Of a stretch of 64,000 nt of DNA, positions 32,929 through 42,263 are shown one piece after another. The stretch spans positions 3,295,501-3,359,500 of the forward strand of contig NZ_CP051627.1 in the NCBI RefSeq assembly GCF_023208015.1. Reading direction: 5' to 3'. Source of the stretch: Thermobifida alba. GTDB lineage: Bacteria > Actinomycetota > Actinomycetes > Streptosporangiales > Streptosporangiaceae. Position 1 is the first letter of the stretch. Each line of letters opens with the position of its first letter. The notes under the pieces were generated by a model. The model made no database searches and was not told the origin of the DNA. It worked only from the letters and a program-made list of their open reading frames with translations. The position numbers and the translations under genes are program-made.

Positions 32929-34125
32929 TCAGCCGGCCGCGCGTTCCGTCTTCGCCGCCGGGGCCGCCTCGGCCTCCCGGTACAGGGTCAGCGCGGTGAC
33001 GTCGTCGCGGTAGCACCCCCCGGTGAACTCGCTCAGGTCCGCGGCGAGCGTCTCGATGATCCGTTCCGGGGGGACGTCCTGCCAGGCGCTCAGCCGCTGG
33101 GCCAGCGGGTAGAACTCGCCGTCGCGGTTGCGCGCCTCGGTGACGCCGTCGGTGCACATCACCAGGGCCGTGTGCGGGGGCAGGTCGAACTCCTCGACGG
33201 CGCGGGGCTCGGCGAGGAGTCCGCCGAGGCCCAGCGGGGTACCGGATTCGGCTCTGGTGGCCGCTTCGGCGCGGCCACGACCCACCAGGTAGGGCGGGAC
33301 GTGTCCGCAGTTGACGACGCGCACCCGGCCCCGCCGGTCGAGGCCGAGGACGAGCGCGGTGACGAACCGCTCGGGCTCCTCGATCTGCCTGGCGTAGGAG
33401 TTGTAGTGCACGACCGCGTCCTCCATGACGTCCACCACCTCGCTCAGCTCCGTCTTGCGGTAGGCGGCGCTGCGGAAGGCCCCGAGGACGGAGAACGCGG
33501 TGCCGACGGCGGGCAGGCCCTTGCCCTGGACGTCGGCGACCAGCACCCGCACCCCGCGCGGGGATCGCACCACCTCGTAGATGTCGCCGCCGACCATCCG
33601 GTCCTCCTCGATCGGCCGGTAGCGGCCTTCCACGACGATCCCCTCGACCCGTGCGGGCAGCGGGCGGAGGATGCGCCGCTGCAGTTCGGCGACGGTCGAC
33701 CGCAGGCGGCGCACCTCCTCCTCGCGGAAGCGCAGCCGGTACGCCTCCTCGTTGTGGCGGATCCGGTACCGGCAGGCCGCGACACTCACCGCGCCGAACC
33801 CCGCGGTGACCATGAGCAGGTAGACGTCGACTCCGGTGATCCCGTTGTGGTAGGCGAAGGCCGTGACCGCCACGAGGAGCACCCACACCGAGATGACCGC
33901 GGTCTGCCCGACCGTGCCCACGCTCGCCACGATCGCGGGCAGGAAGACGAGGAACGGGACCAGCCGCGGAAGCGGTCCCACGAGGAAGGCACCGACGAGG
34001 AGGAGCGAGATCCCCCAGGCCCCCCAGAGCACGAACGTACCGAAGGAGAGGGACCGCCCTGTTCCACGGTGGTCGGGAGCCCGTCTCAGGGCTGCGGCTC
34101 CGTCGGCGCCGGAACTTCGCATCAC
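32929..34125 (-). CDS. Membrane PP2C-type serine/threonine phosphatase (SpoIIE domain)
   Basis: A 398-residue signalling phosphatase, probably acting on an anti-anti-sigma or similar phosphoprotein. Four to five transmembrane helices occupy residues 28-130, followed by a short coiled coil (RFREEEVRRLRSTVAEL) and the SpoIIE catalytic domain: DRMVGGDIYEV, VLVADVQGKGLPA, GHVPPYLV, VMCTDGVTEARN and YRDDVTAL carry the metal-binding Asp residues. No extra sensor or kinase domain is fused. An ATG pair marks the start. Confidence 0.88.
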   Translation of the reverse strand: MMRSSGADGAAALRRAPDHRGTGRSLSFGTFVLWGAWGISLLLVGAFLVGPLPRLVPFLVFLPAIVASVGTVGQTAVISVWVLLVAVTAFAYHNGITGVDVYLLMVTAGFGAVSVAACRYRIRHNEEAYRLRFREEEVRRLRSTVAELQRRILRPLPARVEGIVVEGRYRPIEEDRMVGGDIYEVVRSPRGVRVLVADVQGKGLPAVGTAFSVLGAFRSAAYRKTELSEVVDVMEDAVVHYNSYARQIEEPERFVTALVLGLDRRGRVRVVNCGHVPPYLVGRGRAEAATRAESGTPLGLGGLLAEPRAVEEFDLPPHTALVMCTDGVTEARNRDGEFYPLAQRLSAWQDVPPERIIETLAADLSEFTGGCYRDDVTALTLYREAEAAPAAKTERAAG

Positions 34126-34290
34126 GCCCTCCTCTTCCCGGTGTGCTGTCCGTGCGTGAACCGGTATCCCTCACACACCGGAGGAAACGGAACAGGGGTG
34201 ACGATCTCGACGCGGGGCGCCCGGACCGCGGCGGTTCCCGGTGTTCGGTGCGGGTGGGTGTCCGTGCCGGCGCCGTCGGCTCGGGATTCG

Positions 34291-34821
34291 CTACCACCAG
34301 TAGGCGGGGTAGGGGCGGCCGGAGAGCCGGGCTCCGACCGTGCCTGCCAGGACGAGCACCACCGTGGCCGGGAGCAGCAGCGCGAGGAAGGACACCGGTG
34401 GCGGGGCGTCCACGGCGACGATGACGGCGGTGGCGGCGGCCGGGGAGTGCGGGGCGCGGGCCAGTGCCATGACGCCCAGCGCGAGCCCGCCCGCGAGTGC
34501 GGCGCTCCACAGCCCCGGACCGAGCAGGGCGAGCACGGCGAAGCCGGTGAGCGCCGACAGCAGCTGCCCTCCGACGACGCTGCGCGGCTGGGCCAGCGGC
34601 AGCGCGGGCGCTCCGGTGACGAGGGCCATGCTCGCCGCGAGCGGCGGGATGAGCAGCAAAACGTCCAGTGCCACGGTGAGGGCGGCCAGGGTGAGCAGCG
34701 CGGCGACGCTGGTGGCGGTGGCGACGAGCAGCACGCGCGGCCCGGGCGGCGCGGGGGCGCGGCCCGCGAGGCGGGCGAGCAGAGCGGCGGGCCGCTTCGG
34801 TGCGGTCGGGGGGTGGGCCAT
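34291..34821 (-). CDS. HPP family membrane protein
   Basis: A 176-residue protein with four to five transmembrane helices. The family-type segment APHSPAAATAVIVAVDAP corresponds to the HPP signature (here His-Ser-Pro), and the protein ends in GRPYPAYWW, typical of the family. Some HPP members transport nitrite, which fits the nearby nitrite reductase, but substrate is not shown by the sequence. An in-frame ATG 18 nt earlier is possible. Divergent from the CGNR regulator. Confidence 0.75.
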   Translation of the reverse strand: MAHPPTAPKRPAALLARLAGRAPAPPGPRVLLVATATSVAALLTLAALTVALDVLLLIPPLAASMALVTGAPALPLAQPRSVVGGQLLSALTGFAVLALLGPGLWSAALAGGLALGVMALARAPHSPAAATAVIVAVDAPPPVSFLALLLPATVVLVLAGTVGARLSGRPYPAYWW

Positions 34822-34940
34822 CTCAGGTGATCCGATCAACAGAGAGAGCTAACGGATAGAGAAGACAGAAAGCGTTAGTTGATGCCCTCGGGGGTCTGCC
34901 AGATCTGCTCACCGCTCACAAGGACGGATACCGTTGGCGG
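34822..34940. promoter_or_regulatory. Divergent operator region between the HPP and CGNR genes
   Basis: This 119-base AT-richer stretch contains paired elements: TAACG at 34851 faces CGTTA at 34873, and ATCAAC at 34835 faces GTTGAT at 34877. CGGATA occurs twice in the same orientation, beside the first arm and again just before the CGNR start. The nesting suggests regulator binding sites controlling both genes. Confidence 0.45.
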
Positions 34941-35552
34941 ATGGCCACCTCCGCATCAGTGCAGGACATGCCGGTCCGCGGGGAGCACCTCGTGCTGGAC
35001 CTGGTCAACACGACGTTCGTCCGGGGCGGACTCCGCGGGCAACTGATCGACGTGCTGCGCACCCCGGCCGACCTGGACGAGTGGGTCGCCGACCACCGCG
35101 GCCCGCTCGACCTGGCCGAGCCGTGCCCGACCCTCGACGGTCCGGACGGTCCGGCGGCGCTCGCGGCCTTCGTGGAACTGCGCGAGGCCCTGCGCCGCCT
35201 GCTGCGCGCGGCCGCCGACGGTGCGGCTCCCGCCGCCGCCGACGTGGCCGCGGTGAACTCCGCCGCCCGCGCCTGCGTGGACTGGATCGAACTGCCGCCG
35301 TCCGGGGAGGGACCGCCGCTGCGCCGCTTCTCCTGCGACGACCCGTCCACCGTCCTGCGGTCCCGTGTCGCCCGGGCCGCCGTGGACCTGCTGACCGGCC
35401 CCGACCGGGAGCTCCTGCGTGCCTGCCCCGCCCCCGGCTGCGTCCTCTTCTACCTGCGCAGCCACCCGCGCCGCGCGTGGTGCTCGACGGGCTGTGGCAC
35501 CCGCGTCCGCGTCGCCCGCCACAGCCGCCGCCACAGCACCGACCGCCGGTGA
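34941..35552 (+). CDS. CGNR zinc finger (ABATE-domain) transcriptional regulator
   Basis: A 203-residue regulator. The N-terminal ABATE region starts EHLVLDLVNTTFVRGG and contains DLDEWVADH. The C-terminal zinc finger is CPAPGCVLFYLRSHPRRAWC followed by STGCGTRVRVARH; the namesake CGNR reads CGTR here. Four zinc ligands remain. Such proteins usually regulate the adjacent divergent gene, in this case the HPP membrane protein. Confidence 0.82.
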   Translation: MATSASVQDMPVRGEHLVLDLVNTTFVRGGLRGQLIDVLRTPADLDEWVADHRGPLDLAEPCPTLDGPDGPAALAAFVELREALRRLLRAAADGAAPAAADVAAVNSAARACVDWIELPPSGEGPPLRRFSCDDPSTVLRSRVARAAVDLLTGPDRELLRACPAPGCVLFYLRSHPRRAWCSTGCGTRVRVARHSRRHSTDRR

Positions 35553-35597
35553 CCGCGGCGGTCCTCCCCGGCGGCTTGGGGAACGGGACCGCCGCGG
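35553..35597. terminator. 12-bp bidirectional terminator
   Basis: Bases 35553-35564 and 35586-35597 are a perfect 12-bp inverted repeat with a 21-nt loop between the convergent CGNR and D-amino acid dehydrogenase genes. Confidence 0.65.
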
Positions 35598-35611
35598 AAC
35601 CGGACGGCGTG

Positions 35612-36871
35612 CTAGCGCAGCGGATCGAACGCCGCCAGCGCCTCCGTCCTCTTCCCGGTGGTGATCTGCTCGGCGAGCAGGCGGCCGGTGATCGGCCCCA
35701 GCGTCAACCCCCACATGCCGTGGCCGCCCGCGACGTAGACGCCCGGCGCCTTCGTCGCGCCGACCAGCGGCAGCCCGTCGGGGGTGACCGGACGCGGACC
35801 GACCCACTCGTCGGTGCGCTCCTCCCAGGCGACCCCGTCCAGCAGCGGCCGCGCCGAGGAGATGATCGCGCGGATGCGGCCCCGGTCCAGCGGGTCGTCG
35901 GGGCCGCGGAACTCCATGGTGCCCGCGACCCGCAGCCTGCCCTGGTAGGGGGTGCAGGCCACGCGCACGGCGGGCAGGTACAGCGGCCCCGGCACAGGAC
36001 GTTCCGTGGGCACCGTGAACGAGTAGCCGCGGCCCGCCTGCACCCGGGTGCGCACCCCCAGACTGCGGGCCAGGCCGGTGATCCACGACCCGGCGGCCAG
36101 CACCACGGCGTCGCCGCGCACGGTCTCCCCGTCCGCGGAGCGGACCGCGATCGCGCCGCCCTCGGGGCGGACACCGGTGACGGTGAAGGCGCCGCGGACG
36201 GTTCCGCCGCGCTTCTCCACCGCCTCGCCCAACGCCCTCGTGTACGCCCCCGGGTCCACGTAGCGCTGCCCGTCCAGCCGGATCGCCAGTTCCACGCGCT
36301 CGGAGACCTGCGGCATCCGCGCCCGCACCTCCTCGCCGGTCAGCTCGGCGAAGCCGATGTCCTGCCCGGACTCCCGGATCAGCGCCAACTCGCGGAGCAG
36401 GTCCGCGGCCTGCGCGCGCTTCTCGAACGCCGCGGTGATCGGCGCCTCGACCGTCGGCGCGGCGACCCCGTTCTCGGCGAGCTGGTCGTAGGCGTCCAGG
36501 CACTGCGAGTTGACCGGGATGAACCCCCGCATCGACCGCCGCCACGACCGCATGGTGCAGTGCGCGGCGAAGCGCAGCAGGAACGACCAGAGCCCCACGT
36601 CGACGCGGACCGGAACGTACAGGGGGGCGTTGCGGTCCAGCAGCGACCGCAGCCCGTAACGCAGCACCGACGGTTCGGGCAGCGGGATCGACAGTCCCGG
36701 CGAGATCCATCCCGCGTTGCCCCACGACGCGCCCGCCGCCACGGCGTCGCGGTCCACCACGGTCACCTCGACGCCGCGCTCCTGGAGGAACCAGGCCGTG
36801 GACAGGCCGACCATCCCGGCCCCGACCACCACCGCCGTGCGCGGTGCGCTCCTGCCGTTCGTCCCACTCAT
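35612..36871 (-). CDS. D-amino acid dehydrogenase-like FAD oxidoreductase (DadA type)
   Basis: Oxidatively deaminates D-amino acids or related amines at the membrane. It has 419 residues. The N-terminal Rossmann motif is VVVGAGMVGLSTAWFL, followed by VVDRDAVAAGASWGNAGW, the DadA-type second signature. The middle has LDGQRYVDPGAYTRAL, and the end FAD motif is PGVYVAGGHGMWGLTLGP. ATG at 36871 is preferred over a GTG two codons earlier. The PucR regulator lies 95 nt upstream on the same strand and probably controls it. Confidence 0.85.
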   Translation of the reverse strand: MSGTNGRSAPRTAVVVGAGMVGLSTAWFLQERGVEVTVVDRDAVAAGASWGNAGWISPGLSIPLPEPSVLRYGLRSLLDRNAPLYVPVRVDVGLWSFLLRFAAHCTMRSWRRSMRGFIPVNSQCLDAYDQLAENGVAAPTVEAPITAAFEKRAQAADLLRELALIRESGQDIGFAELTGEEVRARMPQVSERVELAIRLDGQRYVDPGAYTRALGEAVEKRGGTVRGAFTVTGVRPEGGAIAVRSADGETVRGDAVVLAAGSWITGLARSLGVRTRVQAGRGYSFTVPTERPVPGPLYLPAVRVACTPYQGRLRVAGTMEFRGPDDPLDRGRIRAIISSARPLLDGVAWEERTDEWVGPRPVTPDGLPLVGATKAPGVYVAGGHGMWGLTLGPITGRLLAEQITTGKRTEALAAFDPLR

Positions 36872-36966
36872 CGCCACCCCCGCGAACCGCCGTTCTCCAT
36901 CCCTCTGTCCCGAGGATGACGGACGATTCCCCGGAAGGCTCTGTTCGTGGCGGACAAAACCGCGGG

Positions 36967-38523
36967 TCAGGACTGTTCACCCGGAACAAGGGGACCGTCG
37001 TCCGCGACCGCCAGCGCGACGGCGAGGGCGAGCCGGGTGCGCGGGTGGTCCAGGTCGACGTGCGCGACCTCGGCCATGCGCCGCATCCGGTAGCGGACGG
37101 TGTTGGGGTGCACGCCCAGCAGGGCGGCGGCGGCCCGGTGGTCCTCCCGCGCCTCGAACCAGGCGCGCAGCGTCTCGACGTGGCGGGTGCCGTGCTCGCG
37201 GTCGTGCCGGGCGAGCACCGCCACCGGGTGGTGCTCGGGCACCCGTCCGGCGGCCGCCACCCGGCGCAGCCGCGCCAGCAGGACCTCGTCCCAGGCCTCG
37301 TCGTAGCTGACGGCGACGCGCCCGCGGGGGCAGGCGGCGTGCAGCGCCAGGCTCTCGTCGGCCTCCTGGCGGCTCGCCGGCAGCCGGTCGAGTTCGGCCC
37401 GCCCGCCGATGCCCGCCCGCACCTCCACCTCGGCGGGCAGGGCGGCGGCCACCCCGGCCACCCAGTCGCGGGCCCGGTCCGCTCCGGTGTCGGGCAGGAC
37501 CGTGTAGACGGTGGTGCCGAACAGTGCGCTGCGGCCCGGCCGCGCCCAACCGAACCCGGTGGTGACGTGCTCGAAGACCAGCAGCGCGGCGGCGTTCTGG
37601 TCGTCGCCGACGTGTGCCTGCACCGCGACCACCCGGAACGGCCCGACGGGCAGACCGAGCTGGGCGGTCACCAGCGCGTCGCCGCGTCCCTCCAGCAGGT
37701 GCAGCACCCCGTCGGACTCGACCTGGCGTTCCAGGTCGGCGCTGGCGCGGGCGCGCAGCAGGTGCAGCGCCGCGGTGCGGGCGCCGCTGACCAGGGCCGC
37801 GGCGCGCGGCGGCGGCAGCGGCGCCTCGGCGTCCACCCAGATGGAGCCGAGCAGTTCCCGTCCGGCGCGCACGGCGGCCACGACGCGCCCGTTGAGGCCG
37901 TGCTCGCGCAGAGGCGGCACGAACAGCGGCCGGTCGGAGACGGCCAGGTGGGCGAAGACGCCGCGTTCGGCGAGTGCGGCGCGCACCGGTTCGGGGACCC
38001 GCCGCCCCAGGATGGTGCGGGTGCGCGCGCGGTCGGCGTGCTCCTGGAGGCTGGAGTAGGCCAGCACCCGCGACAGCACGTCCTCCACGGTCACCGGCCC
38101 GCCGACGGCCCCGGCGATGGTGTCGGCGAGCGCGAACAGGTCGGTGGGGCCGCGTCCCGCCTCCGTCTCCCGGCCTTCCAGCACCAGTCCGTAGGCGACC
38201 GCCGCCAGCTGACTCCACGACACCGCCGGGTCGAGGGCGGCCACCGCGACCCCGGCACGGCGGGCGCGGTCCAGCACGTCGGCGTCGAGCGGCACAGTGG
38301 TGCGCACCAGCACGACCACGGCGTTGGCCGCCTCCGCCAGCGCGACCGCCTCCGCGGCGGTCGCGACGCCCACCGCCAGGAAGACGTCGCCGCCGACCGG
38401 CCGGGGGTCGGTCGGGTCGTACGTCACTACGCTGCGCAGTTCCGCCTCGCGTGCCCCTGGCTCGCAGTACAGCCGCACCCCGAAGCGCCCGAGGACGTTG
38501 ATCAGACGGTCGAGCCTGATCAT
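36967..38523 (-). CDS. PucR-family transcriptional regulator
   Basis: A 518-residue activator-type regulator of amino acid or purine use. The N-terminal PucR sensory domain covers about residues 1-120, a GGDEF-like middle follows, and the C-terminal HTH_30 reads HRAAAALLGVHPNTVRYRMRR with the preceding LRAWFEAREDH. It lies directly upstream of the DadA gene on the same strand, so substrate-induced control of amino acid catabolism is likely. Confidence 0.87.
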   Translation of the reverse strand: MIRLDRLINVLGRFGVRLYCEPGAREAELRSVVTYDPTDPRPVGGDVFLAVGVATAAEAVALAEAANAVVVLVRTTVPLDADVLDRARRAGVAVAALDPAVSWSQLAAVAYGLVLEGRETEAGRGPTDLFALADTIAGAVGGPVTVEDVLSRVLAYSSLQEHADRARTRTILGRRVPEPVRAALAERGVFAHLAVSDRPLFVPPLREHGLNGRVVAAVRAGRELLGSIWVDAEAPLPPPRAAALVSGARTAALHLLRARASADLERQVESDGVLHLLEGRGDALVTAQLGLPVGPFRVVAVQAHVGDDQNAAALLVFEHVTTGFGWARPGRSALFGTTVYTVLPDTGADRARDWVAGVAAALPAEVEVRAGIGGRAELDRLPASRQEADESLALHAACPRGRVAVSYDEAWDEVLLARLRRVAAAGRVPEHHPVAVLARHDREHGTRHVETLRAWFEAREDHRAAAALLGVHPNTVRYRMRRMAEVAHVDLDHPRTRLALAVALAVADDGPLVPGEQS

Positions 38524-38806
38524 CCGGGACTCCCGCCGCTCACCTGGGTCACCGCTCCTCCCCCACCGGTGGTCCTGTCACCACGGTCCCGCCCGGACGT
38601 CCGGGCGTTCCCCGCACACCAGGATCACGGTGTTCGAGGGCTGTCGCCAGGTCTGTGCCGCACGGAACGGCCGGAGAGGGCCGGACCGCCGGACCGCGCC
38701 GCGGGGACGGCGGAGCCCGCCGTGTTCCGGGAGCGTCGGCCCGGCGGTCTCCCCGCCATCCCCGCAGAGCCGGGGCACCCGGCGCCGTTGCCGGACGCCC
38801 CGGCCG

Positions 38807-40360
38807 TCATTGCCGCATCATGCTGGCCAGTTCGATCCGTTTGATCTTGGTCGTCGCCGTCTGCGGCAGGTCCTCCAGCCGCCACTGGACCGGCGGTTCG
38901 AGCGGTGGCAGGTCGGCGACCGCCGCATTCCACGCGGCCCGGTCGAGAGGGCTGTCGTCCCTGGTGCAGACCACGGGGACCGGGGCCCCCTTCTCCGAGG
39001 GGATGACGACGATCTCCACGAGTTCGGGCAGCCGGGCGAGGATCTTGTCCTCCAGCTCAAGCGTGCTGTCGATGCCGGGGATCTCGTCGACCTCGCGGTC
39101 GAGCAGGTGCAGGCACCCCCACCGGGTGATGTAGCCGAGGTCTCCCATCCGCCACCAGCCGTCGTTCAGCTGTCCCCGCCACCGCTCGTGCTCGCCCAGG
39201 TAGGTGACGATCCGCCCGTCGCTGCGCACCTCGATGTAGCCCGGTGAGGACTTGGTCGGCTTCTTGCCGTCGCGGCTGACCACACGCACCGCCGTCATCC
39301 CGGGGAAGGGCCTGCCGACGCACCGCCCGTCCGCCTCCGTCCCGCGGCGCCTGGTGTAGGTCCGCGCGGCGATCGGGCCGACCTCGCTCTGCCCGTACGC
39401 CTGCGCGAACAGCGGCATGCTGCGGCGCGACGCCTCCAGCATGCGCTGCACCGTCCTGGGATGGATCGCGTCGAAGGTACTGCTGAAGTACCTCACGTTG
39501 GCCAGCGGCTCGCGCGGGTCGTCCGCCAAGACCTCCCAGCGCAGGAACGTGTTGGGGTGGGCCTCGATGAACCCCGGGCGGATCCTGGCGAACAGCCGCG
39601 CCACACTCTCGGGTTCGTCGTCGCGCAGGACGATGAGCGGATGCCCCTGGAGTACGGAGATCGGCATGGCCGTGTACATCCGGGAGTGGACGAAGGACAC
39701 GTGGACCGCGATGGGCTCGCTCTTGCCCACCAGCGACATCACCGTCGCCTGGGGACGGTAGCGGGCCTGGAGCGTGCGGCCGGTGTGCACCGCCAGCTTC
39801 GGGATCCCCGTGGTCCCCGAGGTGTGTGTGATCAGCGTGGGATGGTCCGGAGGCATGGTCACGGGACGCACCCGCTCCGTGCCCTCCAGCGAGGCGAGCG
39901 GGACCGCGCCGTCGTACTCACCGGACGCGAGGATGACGCGCTCGGCCAGCTCGAAGACCTCGCCGGGCAGCTCCTTCTCCAGTTTCGCCTGGTCGGTCAG
40001 CAGGTAGGGCTGGTCCACACGGCGCAGCAGCTCCACCACCGTGTTCCCGTCCAGCTTCGGCGACAGCATCACCGGGATGGCTCCGATCCTCGCCAGGGAG
40101 CAGGCCAGGACGGAGATGTCGAAACCGTCCGTCTTGTGGACGACCACGTGGTCCCCCGGACGGATACGCAGAGCCCACAGCCGGGAGGCGATGTCGTCCA
40201 CGAGGTCGGCGACCTCGGTGAGGGTCAGCCGGCGTCCCCGGTCCGGAGCGATGTCGAGATCGTGGTCGAGGATGACGGGATTCGCCGGGTACCGGGCCGC
40301 GGCCCGGTCGAAGAGCGTGCCCAGCCTGATACCTCTGTTTGCTATTCGCTGTAGGAACAT
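38807..40360 (-). CDS. AMP-dependent acyl/aryl ligase of the biosynthetic cluster
   Basis: Adenylates a carboxylic acid, probably the aromatic or a side-chain acid of the pathway. It has 517 residues. Core motifs are THTSGTTGIPKLA (A3, about residues 187-199), AYGQSEVGPIA (A5), GWWRMGDLGYI (A7) and LDREVDEIPG (A8, unusual: the common R-x-K-D reads REVDE). The C-terminal catalytic Lys is in TATTKIKRIEL. No carrier-protein domain is attached and none is encoded nearby, so the product may be a CoA ester or a directly captured adenylate. Confidence 0.82.
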   Translation of the reverse strand: MFLQRIANRGIRLGTLFDRAAARYPANPVILDHDLDIAPDRGRRLTLTEVADLVDDIASRLWALRIRPGDHVVVHKTDGFDISVLACSLARIGAIPVMLSPKLDGNTVVELLRRVDQPYLLTDQAKLEKELPGEVFELAERVILASGEYDGAVPLASLEGTERVRPVTMPPDHPTLITHTSGTTGIPKLAVHTGRTLQARYRPQATVMSLVGKSEPIAVHVSFVHSRMYTAMPISVLQGHPLIVLRDDEPESVARLFARIRPGFIEAHPNTFLRWEVLADDPREPLANVRYFSSTFDAIHPRTVQRMLEASRRSMPLFAQAYGQSEVGPIAARTYTRRRGTEADGRCVGRPFPGMTAVRVVSRDGKKPTKSSPGYIEVRSDGRIVTYLGEHERWRGQLNDGWWRMGDLGYITRWGCLHLLDREVDEIPGIDSTLELEDKILARLPELVEIVVIPSEKGAPVPVVCTRDDSPLDRAAWNAAVADLPPLEPPVQWRLEDLPQTATTKIKRIELASMMRQ

Positions 40361-40404
40361 GCGCTCGTCCGTCCTGTCGTCCCGTACCTGCGGGTTGCCC
40401 TGTC

Positions 40405-40953
40405 CTAGTCCCGTTGTCCTTCGATGGCGCCCTTGATCCGGTGCAGCGTCTCGTCGAGGTCGCGCTCCAGCTTCGCGGTCCAGTCCTCGATGAACCGCTT
40501 GCGGTCCGCCTCGTCCATGTCGGCGACGATCTTGTGGATCCCGACGGTGGCGCGTCCCATCCGGAAGTGGTGGACCAGCACGGAGCCCTTCTCGTCGGGT
40601 TCGATGTCGAACCCCCAGATGCTCTCCTGGTCGGCTCCGGCGTGGGAGAGCATCATCCAGCGGAAGGTCCGTCCCGGTTCAGCCGCGACGACCCTCGCCT
40701 CGGTGTGCCAGACGCCGCGGACGAGCGGCGCCCAGCCGACGACGTCTTCGGGGCGGCAGTTCTCGCCGCGGAACACCGCTCCCACAGCCCCCGGCTCGCC
40801 GGAGACCCACTCACCGCCTCGGCACTCGGGACTCCACTCCCCGCTTCTGGGCAGGTCGCTGACCACCGCGTAGACCTGGTCGGGCGGAGCGGCGACCAGG
40901 ATCCGAGCACTGAGGTCGAAGAGGGGCGAGGTGTCGATGATGGAGATGTCCAT
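40405..40953 (-). CDS. SRPBCC (START-like) protein
   Basis: A soluble helix-grip protein of 182 residues (ILVAAPPDQVYAVVSDLPRSGEWSPEC start, long C-terminal helix KRFIEDWTAKLERDLDETLHRIK). SRPBCC folds in biosynthetic clusters bind hydrophobic ligands and include cyclases and aromatases, but no catalytic residue can be assigned here. ATG at 40953 was chosen at the start of similarity; an ATG seven codons earlier is possible. It lies between the MDR and ligase genes, same strand. Confidence 0.78.
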   Translation of the reverse strand: MDISIIDTSPLFDLSARILVAAPPDQVYAVVSDLPRSGEWSPECRGGEWVSGEPGAVGAVFRGENCRPEDVVGWAPLVRGVWHTEARVVAAEPGRTFRWMMLSHAGADQESIWGFDIEPDEKGSVLVHHFRMGRATVGIHKIVADMDEADRKRFIEDWTAKLERDLDETLHRIKGAIEGQRD

Positions 40954-41024
40954 GTCCCGATCCTGCGCACGCATCGTCGCACCGTGCCAAAGATTGGAGC
41001 AGGATTGGTCAAGTCAGCCTCCCA

Positions 41025-42011
41025 TCAGGCACGGGGACCGGTGTGGAGGACGAAACGCCGTCCCGCCCCCTCGCCGGCCTCCACCCGGCGGTGCGCCTCG
41101 GCCGCCGCGGCCAGGGGAAGCACCTCGACCCGGCGGGGCGCCAGCCGCTTCTCCGCGAGCATGCGCCCCACGTGTCCGGCGGCTTCGGCGAGTTCCCCGG
41201 CGTCCGCCTGGGAGATCGCGAAACCGATGACCGACCGGTCCCGCGTGTAGAGGGCGCCCACCGGAAGCACGGCCCGGGTGTGCATCCCGGCCAGCAGCAC
41301 CAGCCGTCCCCGCCTCGCCAGCAGGTCGACGACCTCCGCCACGTTGTTGCGCCCCGCCGCATCGGCGTAGAGGTCGACGCCGTCCGGGCAGAGGGCCGCG
41401 ATGCGCTCCACGACGTCGGGGGCCCGGTAGTCGACCACCTCGGAGGCGCCCAGGGAGCGGCAGTGGTCGGCGTCGTAGGAACCCGCCACGGCGACGACCT
41501 TCGCACCGGCCTGTGCCGCCATGGCGACGAGCGCGCCGCCCACGTTGCCCCCCGCTCCGGCGACGACCACCGTCTCCCCGGCGCGGAGGCGGCCGTGGGT
41601 GAACAGGCCGAGGTAGGCGGTGGCGGCCGGATGGGCGACAGCCACGGCGTCCTCCGGGCTCACCCCCGCGGGCAGGTGGTACAGCCGGTCCCGGGGGACC
41701 ACCACCCGTTCCGCGGCGGCCCCCTGCCTTCCCCCGTATCCGAGGCTGTTGCACCACACCCGGTCACCGACGGAGAAGCCGGGGGCTCCGGGGCCGGCCT
41801 CGGCGACAGTGCCGACCAGGTCGCGGCCGATCACGAAGGGGAACTCGACCGGTGTCCGCCACGCCCCCGAACGGACGAAGGTGTCCACGTGGTTGACGGT
41901 GGTCACCTCGACGTCGACCAGGACGTCGGTGGGGCCGGGACGGGGCTGGGGCAGTTCCCCGCAGCGGATGGCGTCGGGAGGCCCGAAGTTCTCGATGAAA
42001 GCCGCACGCAT
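41025..42011 (-). CDS. Quinone oxidoreductase-like MDR protein (NADPH-dependent)
   Basis: A 328-residue reductase of the zinc-free QOR branch of the MDR superfamily. N-terminal GroES-like fold with VNHVDTFVRSG and FVIGRDLVGTVAEAG; nucleotide-binding fold with VVVAGAGGNVGGALVAMA. The structural zinc cysteines are absent. It probably reduces a quinone or enone intermediate of the pathway. It is the first gene of the minus-strand unit ending with the ligase, and a copy-like element resembling the 19-bp repeat at 61910 lies 50 nt upstream (42061). Confidence 0.82.
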   Translation of the reverse strand: MRAAFIENFGPPDAIRCGELPQPRPGPTDVLVDVEVTTVNHVDTFVRSGAWRTPVEFPFVIGRDLVGTVAEAGPGAPGFSVGDRVWCNSLGYGGRQGAAAERVVVPRDRLYHLPAGVSPEDAVAVAHPAATAYLGLFTHGRLRAGETVVVAGAGGNVGGALVAMAAQAGAKVVAVAGSYDADHCRSLGASEVVDYRAPDVVERIAALCPDGVDLYADAAGRNNVAEVVDLLARRGRLVLLAGMHTRAVLPVGALYTRDRSVIGFAISQADAGELAEAAGHVGRMLAEKRLAPRRVEVLPLAAAAEAHRRVEAGEGAGRRFVLHTGPRA

Positions 42012-42263
42012 GTCTCGGGAGCATGACCGGTCGGCCCACCCGGCGGCGCGTCAACGGGCAGAGTTTGTCAGATCTTCCTTCCCGAACGGCTCGTCCACGA
42101 CGGAACCGGGCTCCCCCGTGGCAAGGACTCCCAGCTCACAGCGGCCCTCTGCGTCCTCTGAGCCAGAAATTGCTATTTCCCGCCCTTTTCAACGCCAATA
42201 CGGTTCCCTGCCAAAGGAATCCGGTATTTCTCCGGAGATTCGCGACGAGTCGGGAACCGCCCT

